Assembly: GCA_003447595.1 (NCBI GenBank)
Contig: DLYT01000030.1
Span: forward strand, 1,223 to 13,658
Reading direction: 5' to 3'
DNA length: 12,436 nt
DNA from: Porphyromonadaceae bacterium
Lineage (GTDB): Bacteria > Bacteroidota > Bacteroidia > Bacteroidales > CAMTPD01
Positions 5,926 through 12,436 of this stretch are shown one piece after another (position 1 is the stretch's first letter; every line of letters starts with the position of its first letter). A program made the position numbers and the translations under genes. The notes under the pieces were generated by a model. That model saw nothing but the letters and a program-made list of their open reading frames with translations. It ran no database searches and was not told the DNA's origin.

Positions 5926-8115
5926 TTAGCGAATAAACAATAGTTCTCTGTATTTAGGAAGAGGCCAAATTTGATTATCTACAATTATCTCTAGTTTGTC
6001 GATGTGATATCTGATCTCGTCAAGGAATGGAACTACCTTGTCGTGATATGCAATTGCCATATCTCTAGAATCAACCATGCTATTTGCTGCTTTACGAGCA
6101 TCTGTCATTTCGTGAACTTTTGCATTGATTGCATTGATGTGTTTCGAAATAGACTGAATTAGGCGAAGCGGCTCTGCTGCCATCACTTTAAATTCTTGTT
6201 CAGAATAAAGACCTTTCAACTTCGTTACATTATCAAGAAGAGAAGTTTGGTAGCGAATTGCAACAGGGATGATGTGGTTAAGAGACAAATCTCCTAATAC
6301 GCGTGATTCAATTTGAATTTTCTTTGTGTAAATCTCCAATTTCACTTCGTTACGAGCGTGAAGTTCTACTTCTGAAAATACATGTGTCGCTTTAAACATA
6401 TCTATACTCTCTGGTTTTAGATAGTTGTCATAGTTTAAAGGAACACTTGTTTCACAGTCAAGCCCACGACGTTTTGCTTCTTCTTTCCATGCGTCGCTAT
6501 AACCATTACCATCGAAACGGATTGGCTTAGACTCTTTGATATATGATTTTAGAACCTGGAAGATTGCTTCTTCTTTAGAAGCTCCCTTTTCGATCAATGT
6601 ATCTACTTCGCTGCGGAATAGTTGCAACTGGTGAGCCATTGCCGAGTAAAGAGCGATTAGTGCAGATGCACAGTTTACAGAAGATCCGGGAGCTCTAAAC
6701 TCAAAACGGTTTCCTGTAAATGCAAAAGGAGAAGTTCTGTTACGGTCTGTATTATCAAGTAATAGTTCTGGAATATGACCTACACCAAGCTTTAAGCCCT
6801 TCTTATCATCTACTTGAATTGCATCTTGTGGTGTGCTGTTCTCAAATCTGTCAAGAATTTCAGATACTTGTGTACCTAAGAATGAAGAAATAATTGCAGG
6901 CGGAGCTTCATTAGCACCAAGACGGTGTGCATTTGTCGCTGAAGAGATGCTCGCTTTCAACAAGCCATTATGCTTGTATACTGCCATCAATGCATTTGCA
7001 ACAAATGTGATGAATTGAAGATTTTGTGTTTGATCTTTACCAGGAGAGAATAGGTTGACACCAGTGTCTGTTCCAAGCGACCAGTTACAGTGTTTACCAG
7101 ATCCGTTTACACCTTTGAAAGGTTTTTCGTGAAGTAATACTCTGAAGTTGTGACGACGAGCTACGCTTTTCATTACAGACATGATCAACAAGTTGTGATC
7201 TACTGCAAGATTCGCTTCTTCATAGATAGGAGCAAGCTCAAATTGGTTTGGCGCAACTTCGTTGTGTCTTGTTTTTACCGGAATACCTAATTTGTAAGCT
7301 TCGAATTCAAGATCTTTCATGAAAGCTTGAACTCTTTCTGGAATTGCACCGAAGTAGTGGTCTTCGAGCTGTTGATTCTTTGCACTCTCGTGACCCATTA
7401 GTGTGCGCTCTGTTAGAGCAAGGTCGGGACGAGCAGCGTATAATTCTTCGTCAACAAGGAAGTACTCTTGTTCCCATCCTAAAAACGAAGTAACTTTTTT
7501 CACGTCATTGTCGAAATAGTTACAAACAGGAGTTGCGTGTTCGTTTACTGCTTCGATAGCACGGATAAGAGGTGTTTTATAGTCCAGAGCTTCTCCTGTA
7601 TAAGAGATGAAAATCGTAGGAATACATAATGTACCGTCCATGATAAATGCAGGAGAAGAAGGATCCCATGCAGAATATCCACGTGCTTCAAATGTATTTC
7701 TCAATCCACCATTAGGAAAACTGGAAGCGTCAGGTTCCTGCTGTACAAGAAGCTTACCGCTAAACTCCTCGATCATTCCACCCTGCCCGTCGTGCTCTAC
7801 AAAAGCATCGTGTTTTTCGGCAGTACCATCAGTTAGTGGATGAAACCAGTGAGTGTAGTGTGTAACTCCGCGCTCCTGGGCCCACATTCTCATTCCGGCA
7901 GCTACTTGGTCTGCGATTTCTCTTGGAATGGGATTCCCATTGTCGATAGCCTCAGTCAAAGCTTTGTAAGTGTCTTTGAAAAGATACTTTTTCATCGCTT
8001 TGCGGTTGAATACATACTCTCCATAAAATTCTGAAGTCTTTTCAACCGGAGTCGTAATCTCTACAGGCTTTCTATTTGAAGCCTTTTCTACAGCATTGAA
8101 ACGTAAGTTTGACAT
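5926..8115 (-). CDS. glnN: Glutamine synthetase type III (GSIII)
   Basis: This enzyme makes glutamine from glutamate, ammonia and ATP in the cytoplasm and is the main ammonia-assimilating step. At 729 residues it has the size of the GSIII class, long known from Bacteroides and distinct from the ~450-residue GSI. GSIII landmarks are visible: NGGLRNTFEARGYSAWDPSS (135-154), GWEQEYFLVD (213-222, metal-binding glutamates), HNEVAPNQFELAPIYEEANL (284-303), KGVNGSGKHCNWS (334-346, catalytic core), RLGANEAPPA (398-407) and RFEFRAPGSSVNCA (470-483). The ATG at 8115 gives the typical N-terminus MSNLRFNAVEKAS and has no Shine-Dalgarno sequence. The gene is single, convergent with the amidoligase operon and divergent from the patatin gene. 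Many annotations call such genes glnA or simply GSIII. No PII or ammonium transporter gene is in view. Confidence 0.97.
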   Translation of the reverse strand: MSNLRFNAVEKASNRKPVEITTPVEKTSEFYGEYVFNRKAMKKYLFKDTYKALTEAIDNGNPIPREIADQVAAGMRMWAQERGVTHYTHWFHPLTDGTAEKHDAFVEHDGQGGMIEEFSGKLLVQQEPDASSFPNGGLRNTFEARGYSAWDPSSPAFIMDGTLCIPTIFISYTGEALDYKTPLIRAIEAVNEHATPVCNYFDNDVKKVTSFLGWEQEYFLVDEELYAARPDLALTERTLMGHESAKNQQLEDHYFGAIPERVQAFMKDLEFEAYKLGIPVKTRHNEVAPNQFELAPIYEEANLAVDHNLLIMSVMKSVARRHNFRVLLHEKPFKGVNGSGKHCNWSLGTDTGVNLFSPGKDQTQNLQFITFVANALMAVYKHNGLLKASISSATNAHRLGANEAPPAIISSFLGTQVSEILDRFENSTPQDAIQVDDKKGLKLGVGHIPELLLDNTDRNRTSPFAFTGNRFEFRAPGSSVNCASALIALYSAMAHQLQLFRSEVDTLIEKGASKEEAIFQVLKSYIKESKPIRFDGNGYSDAWKEEAKRRGLDCETSVPLNYDNYLKPESIDMFKATHVFSEVELHARNEVKLEIYTKKIQIESRVLGDLSLNHIIPVAIRYQTSLLDNVTKLKGLYSEQEFKVMAAEPLRLIQSISKHINAINAKVHEMTDARKAANSMVDSRDMAIAYHDKVVPFLDEIRYHIDKLEIIVDNQIWPLPKYRELLFIR

Positions 8116-8166
8116 AAAATGATGTTTGTTGACTAATACCAGTTAGATTATAGTTCTATAACGTTG

Positions 8167-8174
8167 CAAATATA
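8167..8174 (-). promoter_or_regulatory. glnN promoter, -7 element TATATTTG
   Basis: Read leftward, the bases are TATATTTG, a full match to the Bacteroidetes housekeeping -7 consensus TAnnTTTG. The element lies about 52 bases upstream of the glnN ATG, giving an expected leader of roughly 45-50 bases. No good TTTG -33 element is visible at the usual distance, so a regulator may assist. An inverted pair ACGTT (8161-8165) / AACGT (8174-8178) brackets the box and could be an operator. Confidence 0.6.
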
Positions 8175-8410
8175 ACGTCATTTTTTGTATACTTAAGTGT
8201 CATATGCAACAATTTGAAAGTGAAATATGTTAGAATATATTATTGCTGATGCTTTTTGTTGCGATTTATTATCTTATCGTAGATCGATTTGAAAATTACA
8301 CTTTATTTGCAATGTTTTTATGTCCGGTTTATCCTCTCTGTGTGAACTATCTTTTATTTTTCAGGTTTTTTTAGAAGAGACGAAATCAATTGCTTCGTTG
8401 TTTCTTTAGT

Positions 8411-8433
8411 GGAGTTTAAACTCCGTTCGACGG
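8411..8433. repeat. Perfect palindrome plus adjoining mini-hairpin upstream of the patatin gene
   Basis: GGAGTTTAAACTCC (8411-8424) is a perfect 14-bp palindrome, and CCGT-TCG-ACGG (8423-8433) is a second inverted repeat sharing two bases with it. They lie about 55-75 bases upstream of the patatin start codon, a position suited to a regulator-binding site or a leader structure. The symmetry is seen directly; the function is unknown. Confidence 0.5.
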
Positions 8434-8487
8434 ACCTGTTGAGAGATAGATTTAAAGAATAATTTTCAGAGTTAAATATAGATTGTC

Positions 8488-9315
8488 ATGCGGTTAAAAG
8501 CGATAGATAAAAAATATGCCAGAGGTTTGGCATTAAGTGGTGGAGGAGCGAAAGGTTTTGCCCATCTCGGTGCATTGACCTTATTGGAAGAAAAAGGTCT
8601 GAAGCCCGATCTGATCATTGGAACCAGCGTTGGTTCTATTATGGGTGCTTTATATGCAGACGGTTATACTCCCGCTGAAATTAAGAAGTTGTTTACAGGT
8701 AGAGAGTTTTCGGAGTTTGCCGAAATACAAGTTCCAAAATCCGGACTATTCAGCAGCAGACGTTTCAAGAACTTTCTCAACAAGCATTTGCGAGCTAAAA
8801 CGTTTGAGGAGTTGCAAATGCCTTTTATTGCTGTAGCTACAGATTTAGATAATGGACAAAGTGTTGAGTTTTCTTCCGGGCCATTGGTGGATGCAGTTTT
8901 AGCATCGAGCAGTATTCCTATTTTGTTTAATCCTGTTTTTATTGATGGCGTCTGCTATGTGGATGGCGGTATTTTTAGAAATTTTCCGGTTGCAAATATT
9001 CGCTACTATTGCGATATGGTGATTGGGGTAAATGTAAGTCCACTCGTTCCGTTGGCATATAAGAAAACAATACTTAATATAGCAGAACGATCTTATCATT
9101 ATATGTTTCGTGCCAATACGATTGAGGATCGAGAGTTGTGTGATATTCTAATTGAATCAGAAAAGTTTGGTGATATCCGAATGTTTGATTTGCAAAATGT
9201 AGAGCAAATCAGCAAACTTGGATATGATGCAGCTAAAGAGGCTGTAGAAGAAGCCGCAAAAAAAGGATTCCCCTTACTTAAGAACCATTTAACAGGAGGT
9301 TATGACAGTGAATAA
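8488..9315 (+). CDS. Patatin-like phospholipase family lipid hydrolase
   Basis: A 275-residue protein of the bacterial patatin/RssA type, predicted to hydrolyse acyl esters of phospholipids or other lipids with a Ser-Asp dyad. Visible motifs are the oxyanion-hole loop LSGGGAKGFAHLGAL (residues 16-30), the nucleophile elbow GTSVG (45-49, S47) and VDGG (158-161, D159). All key residues are present. There is no signal peptide, so it is probably cytoplasmic or loosely membrane-associated, unlike the larger secreted and outer-membrane patatins. The ATG at 8488 precedes the conserved core by about 15 residues, as is usual. Its 3' end overlaps the GH13 gene downstream and carries that gene's Shine-Dalgarno sequence, so the two are co-expressed. 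The natural substrate is not known. Confidence 0.92.
   Translation: MRLKAIDKKYARGLALSGGGAKGFAHLGALTLLEEKGLKPDLIIGTSVGSIMGALYADGYTPAEIKKLFTGREFSEFAEIQVPKSGLFSSRRFKNFLNKHLRAKTFEELQMPFIAVATDLDNGQSVEFSSGPLVDAVLASSSIPILFNPVFIDGVCYVDGGIFRNFPVANIRYYCDMVIGVNVSPLVPLAYKKTILNIAERSYHYMFRANTIEDRELCDILIESEKFGDIRMFDLQNVEQISKLGYDAAKEAVEEAAKKGFPLLKNHLTGGYDSE
9294..9299 (+). promoter_or_regulatory. AGGAGG ribosome binding site inside the patatin gene, for the GH13 gene
   Basis: AGGAGG is unusually strong for this window, where other starts lack such a site. It ends only 2 bases before the ATG at 9302 but 8 bases before an in-frame GTG at 9308. The spacing suggests that GTG at 9308 may be the true start, shortening the protein by two residues. 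Confidence 0.6.
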
Positions 9316-10993
9316 GTTGACTATTTATCAGGTATTAATTCGGCTTTTTGGTAATAAAAATAATACGAATAAGCCGAATGGGACATTGTTGGAAAATGGT
9401 GTGGGTAAATTTGATGATTTTACATTCGAGGCTTTATCTTCAATCAAAGACATGGGGTTCTCTCATATTTGGTATACAGGTGTGCTCGAACATGCAACTC
9501 AAACCGACTATTCAGCATATGGTATCGAGAATGATTGTCCCGCAATTGTAAAAGGAATAGCGGGATCTCCTTATGCGATAAAAGACTATTACGATGTAGA
9601 TCCGGATTTGGCCGAAAATATTCAAAGTAGAAAAAAAGAATTTGAGAGTCTTATTACCAGAACACATCAATCAGGGCTAAAAGTAATTATCGACTTTGTT
9701 CCTAATCATGTAGCTCGTGTTTATAAATCAGACTCAAAGCCCGGTTGGATTACAGACTTGGGTGAATGTGATGATTCTCAATTTGCGTTCTTACCTCAAA
9801 ACAATTTTTATTACATTCCAGGCACAATGCTTTGTCCGAGGTTTAATATTTCGGGCATAGATAATGAGTATGTCGAATATCCGGCAAAGGCAACTGGCAA
9901 TGATCGATTCGATGCTTTTCCTGAAAGAAATGATTGGTACGATACGGTCAAGCTCAATTATGGTGTTGATTATTGTGGAGGGCATATTAAATACTTTGAT
10001 CCCATTCCGCCTACATGGCATCAAATGCTAGATATCTTAAAATACTGGACTCAAAAAGGTGTTGATGGCTTCCGTTGCGATATGGCAGAAATGGTTCCGG
10101 TAGAATTCTGGGAGTGGGCGATTCCTCAAGTAAAAGAAATCAACAACAAGGTTCTTTTTATCGCTGAGGTATACAACCCTCTGGAGTATCGAAATTACTT
10201 ATTTAATGGGAAATTCGATTATTTGTATGATAAGGTTGGATTATACGATACCTTAAAATCGGTTATTTGTCACAATCATTCAACATTAGAGATTACCGGT
10301 TGTTGGCAACAGCTTGAAGGTATACAAAAGAAGATGCTCAACTTTTTAGAGAATCACGATGAGCAGCGTATTGCATCTGACTTTTTTGCCAAAGATCCGG
10401 TCAAAGCAATCCCTGCATTAATCGTATCCTTTTTGATGAATACAAATCCAGTTATGGTTTACTTTGGCCAAGAATTAGGAGAGCGAGGGATGGATGCCGA
10501 AGGATATAGTGGTTGTGATGGTCGCACTACAATATTTGATTATTGGAGTGTTGATACAATTCGAAGATGGAATAACGATGGAAAGTTTAATAACGATCGA
10601 TTGACCGAAAAAGAATTGAACCTAAGAGATTTATATATAAAGGTTGTTAATGTATGCAAGAATGAGAAGGCAATATCTGATGGTCGCTTTTTCGATTTAA
10701 TGTATGCAAATACAAACAACGTGCACTTCGATTATAATCGAGTTTATGCTTTTATGAGAGGGGATGAAAGAGAGGTTGTGTTAGTCGCTGCAAACTTTGC
10801 CGATTACCCGCAAAATCTCGATTTATGGATTCCTCGACATGCCTTCGAGTATTTCAAAATACCAGAGGGTGTTTCTCTCGAAACAGTCGATTTATTGAGT
10901 GGAGAAAAGGGGCAATTTGTACTCGAAGAAAGCCTTCCTCTTTGTATCTCAGTAGACTCGAATTCTGCAATTGTCGTTAAAATGACATGGTGA
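9302..10993 (+). CDS. GH13 alpha-amylase-family enzyme, cytoplasmic
   Basis: A 563-residue glycoside hydrolase family 13 protein acting on alpha-glucosidic bonds. The conserved regions are all present: DFVPNH (residues 131-136), GVDGFRCDMA (253-262, nucleophile D260), FIAEVYNP (286-293, acid/base E289) and FLENHDE (348-354, transition-state stabiliser D353). Residues from about 450 look like the C-terminal beta domain. There is no signal peptide, so it should act on intracellular maltodextrin, glycogen or a related glucan; the subfamily and whether it hydrolyses or transfers cannot be decided by eye. Its frame overlaps the end of the patatin gene by 14 bp (8 bp if GTG 9308 is the start). No clear intrinsic terminator follows, so some read-through into prs is possible. 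The link between a glucan enzyme and a lipid hydrolase is unexplained. Confidence 0.92.
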   Translation: MTVNKLTIYQVLIRLFGNKNNTNKPNGTLLENGVGKFDDFTFEALSSIKDMGFSHIWYTGVLEHATQTDYSAYGIENDCPAIVKGIAGSPYAIKDYYDVDPDLAENIQSRKKEFESLITRTHQSGLKVIIDFVPNHVARVYKSDSKPGWITDLGECDDSQFAFLPQNNFYYIPGTMLCPRFNISGIDNEYVEYPAKATGNDRFDAFPERNDWYDTVKLNYGVDYCGGHIKYFDPIPPTWHQMLDILKYWTQKGVDGFRCDMAEMVPVEFWEWAIPQVKEINNKVLFIAEVYNPLEYRNYLFNGKFDYLYDKVGLYDTLKSVICHNHSTLEITGCWQQLEGIQKKMLNFLENHDEQRIASDFFAKDPVKAIPALIVSFLMNTNPVMVYFGQELGERGMDAEGYSGCDGRTTIFDYWSVDTIRRWNNDGKFNNDRLTEKELNLRDLYIKVVNVCKNEKAISDGRFFDLMYANTNNVHFDYNRVYAFMRGDEREVVLVAANFADYPQNLDLWIPRHAFEYFKIPEGVSLETVDLLSGEKGQFVLEESLPLCISVDSNSAIVVKMTW

Positions 10994-11027
10994 TATAAAT
11001 TTTTTTTAGCGGAGGCCGCGAAGGTTT

Positions 11028-11050
11028 GTAAAATAGTTTTACTAATTTTG
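11028..11050 (+). promoter_or_regulatory. prs promoter: -7 element TAATTTTG with an adjacent inverted repeat
   Basis: TAATTTTG (11043-11050) matches the Bacteroidetes -7 consensus TAnnTTTG and lies 44 bases before the prs ATG. Directly upstream is a perfect inverted repeat GTAAAA-TAG-TTTTAC (11028-11042), placed where a repressor or activator could act on the promoter. A TTTG at 11025-11028 is only 14 bases from the box, closer than the usual spacing, so the -33 assignment is uncertain. Confidence 0.6.
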
Positions 11051-11094
11051 CGCCCAGATTACAAACGATTTATTCAGGTAAATTTTTCATAACA

Positions 11095-12033
11095 ATGATG
11101 CAACAGCCTTCTTTTCTGGTGTTTTCGGGTACAAAGTCCCGTTATCTTGCAGAGAAAATTTGTGAAAGCTTGGGATGTCAACTCGGGCAAATGAACATTG
11201 ACCGTTTTGCAGATGGTGAATTCTCTGTTTCTTACGAAGAATCAATTCGTGGTAAAGATGTATTCCTAGTGCAATCAACTTTCCCTAATTCAGACAATCT
11301 AATGGAGCTTCTCCTTATGATTGATGCTGCTAAAAGAGCTTCTGCCCGTTCGGTAGTTGCTGTAATTCCTTACTTCGGTTGGGCTCGTCAAGATAGAAAA
11401 GATAAACCTCGTGTTGCTATCGGTGCAAAACTTGTTGCTGATCTTTTGGCTGCAGCAGGCGTTGATCGTGTGATGACAATGGATTTGCACGCAGATCAAA
11501 TCCAAGGGTTCTTTAACGTTCCTGTAGACCACCTTTACGCTTCAACTGTTTTTGTTGATTACATCAAAACTCTTCCACAAGAGAACTTGGTAATTGCAAC
11601 TCCAGACGTAGGTGGATCTAAACGTGCTAGTACTTACGCAAAATACCTAAGTCTTCCAATGGTAATTTGTCACAAATCTCGTCAACGTGCTAATGTTGTA
11701 GCAGATATGCAAATTATTGGTGATGTAAAAGGTATGGACGTATTGTTAGTAGATGATATGGTAGATACAGCTGGTACTATTACTAAAGCAGCAGACTTGA
11801 TGCTTAAAGAAGGTGCTAAATCAGTTCGTGCTATCGCTAGTCACGCTGTAATGTCTGATCCTGCTACTCAAAGAGTAACAGATTCTGCTTTGTCAGAGAT
11901 TGTATTTACAGACAGTATTCCTTACAATCAGGAAGCTTCGAAAGTGAAAATCCTTTCAGTTGCTGAAATGTTTGCTGATTCTATTCGTCGTGTATGTGAC
12001 AATGAGTCGATCAGCTCTCTTTATGTATTGTAA
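11095..12033 (+). CDS. prs: Ribose-phosphate pyrophosphokinase (PRPP synthetase)
   Basis: This enzyme transfers pyrophosphate from ATP to ribose 5-phosphate, making PRPP for purine, pyrimidine, histidine, tryptophan and NAD synthesis in the cytoplasm. The 312-residue length is standard for class I bacterial enzymes. Visible motifs are FADGEFSV (38-45), the ATP-site segment YFGWARQDRK (93-102), DLHADQIQGFF (130-140, H132), the flexible-loop CHKSRQR (192-198, K194/R196) and the PRPP-binding loop VLLVDDMVDTAGTIT (216-230). The ATG at 11095 is followed at once by a second ATG, and either could be used. Codons here favour forms such as CGT, GCT and GGT more than in neighbouring genes, consistent with high expression. 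It has its own promoter and terminator and looks like a single-gene unit. Confidence 0.97.
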   Translation: MMQQPSFLVFSGTKSRYLAEKICESLGCQLGQMNIDRFADGEFSVSYEESIRGKDVFLVQSTFPNSDNLMELLLMIDAAKRASARSVVAVIPYFGWARQDRKDKPRVAIGAKLVADLLAAAGVDRVMTMDLHADQIQGFFNVPVDHLYASTVFVDYIKTLPQENLVIATPDVGGSKRASTYAKYLSLPMVICHKSRQRANVVADMQIIGDVKGMDVLLVDDMVDTAGTITKAADLMLKEGAKSVRAIASHAVMSDPATQRVTDSALSEIVFTDSIPYNQEASKVKILSVAEMFADSIRRVCDNESISSLYVL

Positions 12034-12058
12034 TATTACAAGATGATATAGAGTTATT

Positions 12059-12095
12059 AAAGCGGAACAATTGTATGATTGTTTCGCTTTTTCTT
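12059..12095 (+). terminator. Rho-independent terminator of prs
   Basis: AAAGCGGAACAAT (12059-12071) pairs with ATTGTTTCGCTTT (12078-12090), a 13-bp stem with one G-U pair, a 6-base loop TGTATG, and a T-rich tail. It lies 25 bases after the prs stop codon. Confidence 0.92.
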
Positions 12096-12436
12096 TATCG
12101 TATAGGTTTAGCTCTTTTTTCTTTACTTTACTACTAGACAGTGTATTATAGATCTGATTTTGATGTTTGTGTTTAGGTGTTTGTTTGATATAATAGCTAT
12201 TTGAGTTGTTATTGCTAAATAGTCGTTCAAAAAAGTACTAGAGGTTTTTTGATGTCTGCGCGCTTTATTTGTAGTAATGTATTGAAAATGAATGGTGTTT
12301 GAGGTGTTTTCAATCCCCTTGTATTGTGAGAAAAAGTTGAGTTCAGTGTAACGCAATTTGGAAATGTCTCCGCGATGTTAGTCTGTAGTGTTATTAGCCT
12401 TTGCTTCTTATTAGGATAGATGTATTCTAAAAACTG
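12096..12436. other. Gene-free AT-rich tail after prs
   Basis: No convincing coding region is seen on either strand. A 77-codon frame on the - strand (12123-12356) has low-complexity composition, no recognisable motif and would face the prs terminator, so it is not called. The stretch is rich in T and TG runs and contains one 8-bp inverted repeat (12227-12252). It probably belongs to the regulatory region of a gene beyond the window edge. Confidence 0.55.
12227..12252. repeat. Inverted repeat TCAAAAAA / TTTTTTGA
   Basis: Two perfect 8-base arms (12227-12234 and 12245-12252) are separated by GTACTAGAGG. It is not followed by a T-run, so it is not a standard terminator. It may be a protein-binding site or a chance feature of AT-rich DNA. 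Confidence 0.35.

Larger units (their letters stand above)
8116..8487. other. 372-bp divergent intergenic region between glnN and the patatin gene
   Basis: No open reading frame of gene quality is seen on either strand. The region is AT-rich. It carries the glnN -7 element near its left end (8167-8174) and a 14-bp perfect palindrome with an adjoining small hairpin (8411-8433). A weak TAATTTTC match (8460-8467, seven of eight to TAnnTTTG) lies 20 bases before the patatin ATG and could be that gene's -7 box. No tRNA or other known RNA was recognised in the middle part. Confidence 0.6.

Noticed and set aside
8418..8437. CCGTTCGACGG considered as a tRNA T-arm or an attachment-site remnant of a tRNA
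   Set aside because: The flanking stems do not pair as a T-arm and no acceptor or anticodon arm is present.
11009..11019. GCGG-AGG-CCGC hairpin after the GH13 gene considered as a terminator
   Set aside because: The stem is only 4 bp and no T-run follows it; the T-run lies before the stem.
12123..12356. 77-codon frame on the - strand in the tail
   Set aside because: Low-complexity composition, no recognisable motif, no ribosome binding site, and no neighbour context.

Overview
The window looks like chromosomal DNA from a member of the Bacteroidetes, most likely the order Bacteroidales. The reasons are: an AT-rich composition; a 729-residue type III glutamine synthetase; start codons mostly without Shine-Dalgarno sequences; and TAnnTTTG-type -7 promoter elements upstream of the glutamine synthetase gene and prs. 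The genus cannot be fixed by reading alone. No tRNA, rRNA, CRISPR array, transposase or phage gene was seen.

Layout. Positions 1-2298 hold a rightward unit: the C-terminal half of a medium-chain (zinc-type) dehydrogenase cut by the window edge, deoxyribose-phosphate aldolase (deoC), and a secreted beta-propeller protein, closed by a strong terminator. Positions 2406-5826 hold a compact three-gene rightward operon: a papain-like C39-family cysteine peptidase, a RimK-like ATP-grasp ligase with an extra N-terminal domain, and a GCS2-type glutamate-cysteine-ligase-like carboxylate-amine ligase. Joins are a 4-bp overlap and a 2-bp gap. A two-way terminator separates this operon from the convergent, leftward type III glutamine synthetase gene (5926-8115). 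A 372-bp divergent region follows. Next comes a rightward pair with overlapping reading frames, a patatin-like lipid hydrolase and a cytoplasmic GH13 alpha-amylase-family enzyme. The phosphoribosyl pyrophosphate synthetase gene prs then has its own promoter and terminator. The last ~340 bases hold no convincing gene.

How the genes work together. DeoC and the dehydrogenase may act on (deoxy)pentose- or polyol-derived carbon. GlnN assimilates ammonia and Prs makes PRPP, so the window is largely central metabolism. The exception is the three-gene amidoligase/peptidase operon. Two different ATP-dependent peptide- or amide-bond-forming enzymes and an apparently intact cysteine peptidase are translationally packed together, with no recognisable substrate gene. 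This resembles predicted amidoligase systems proposed from comparative genomics to make a small peptide metabolite or to modify proteins; I know of no established product. It is the best candidate here for an undescribed biochemical system.
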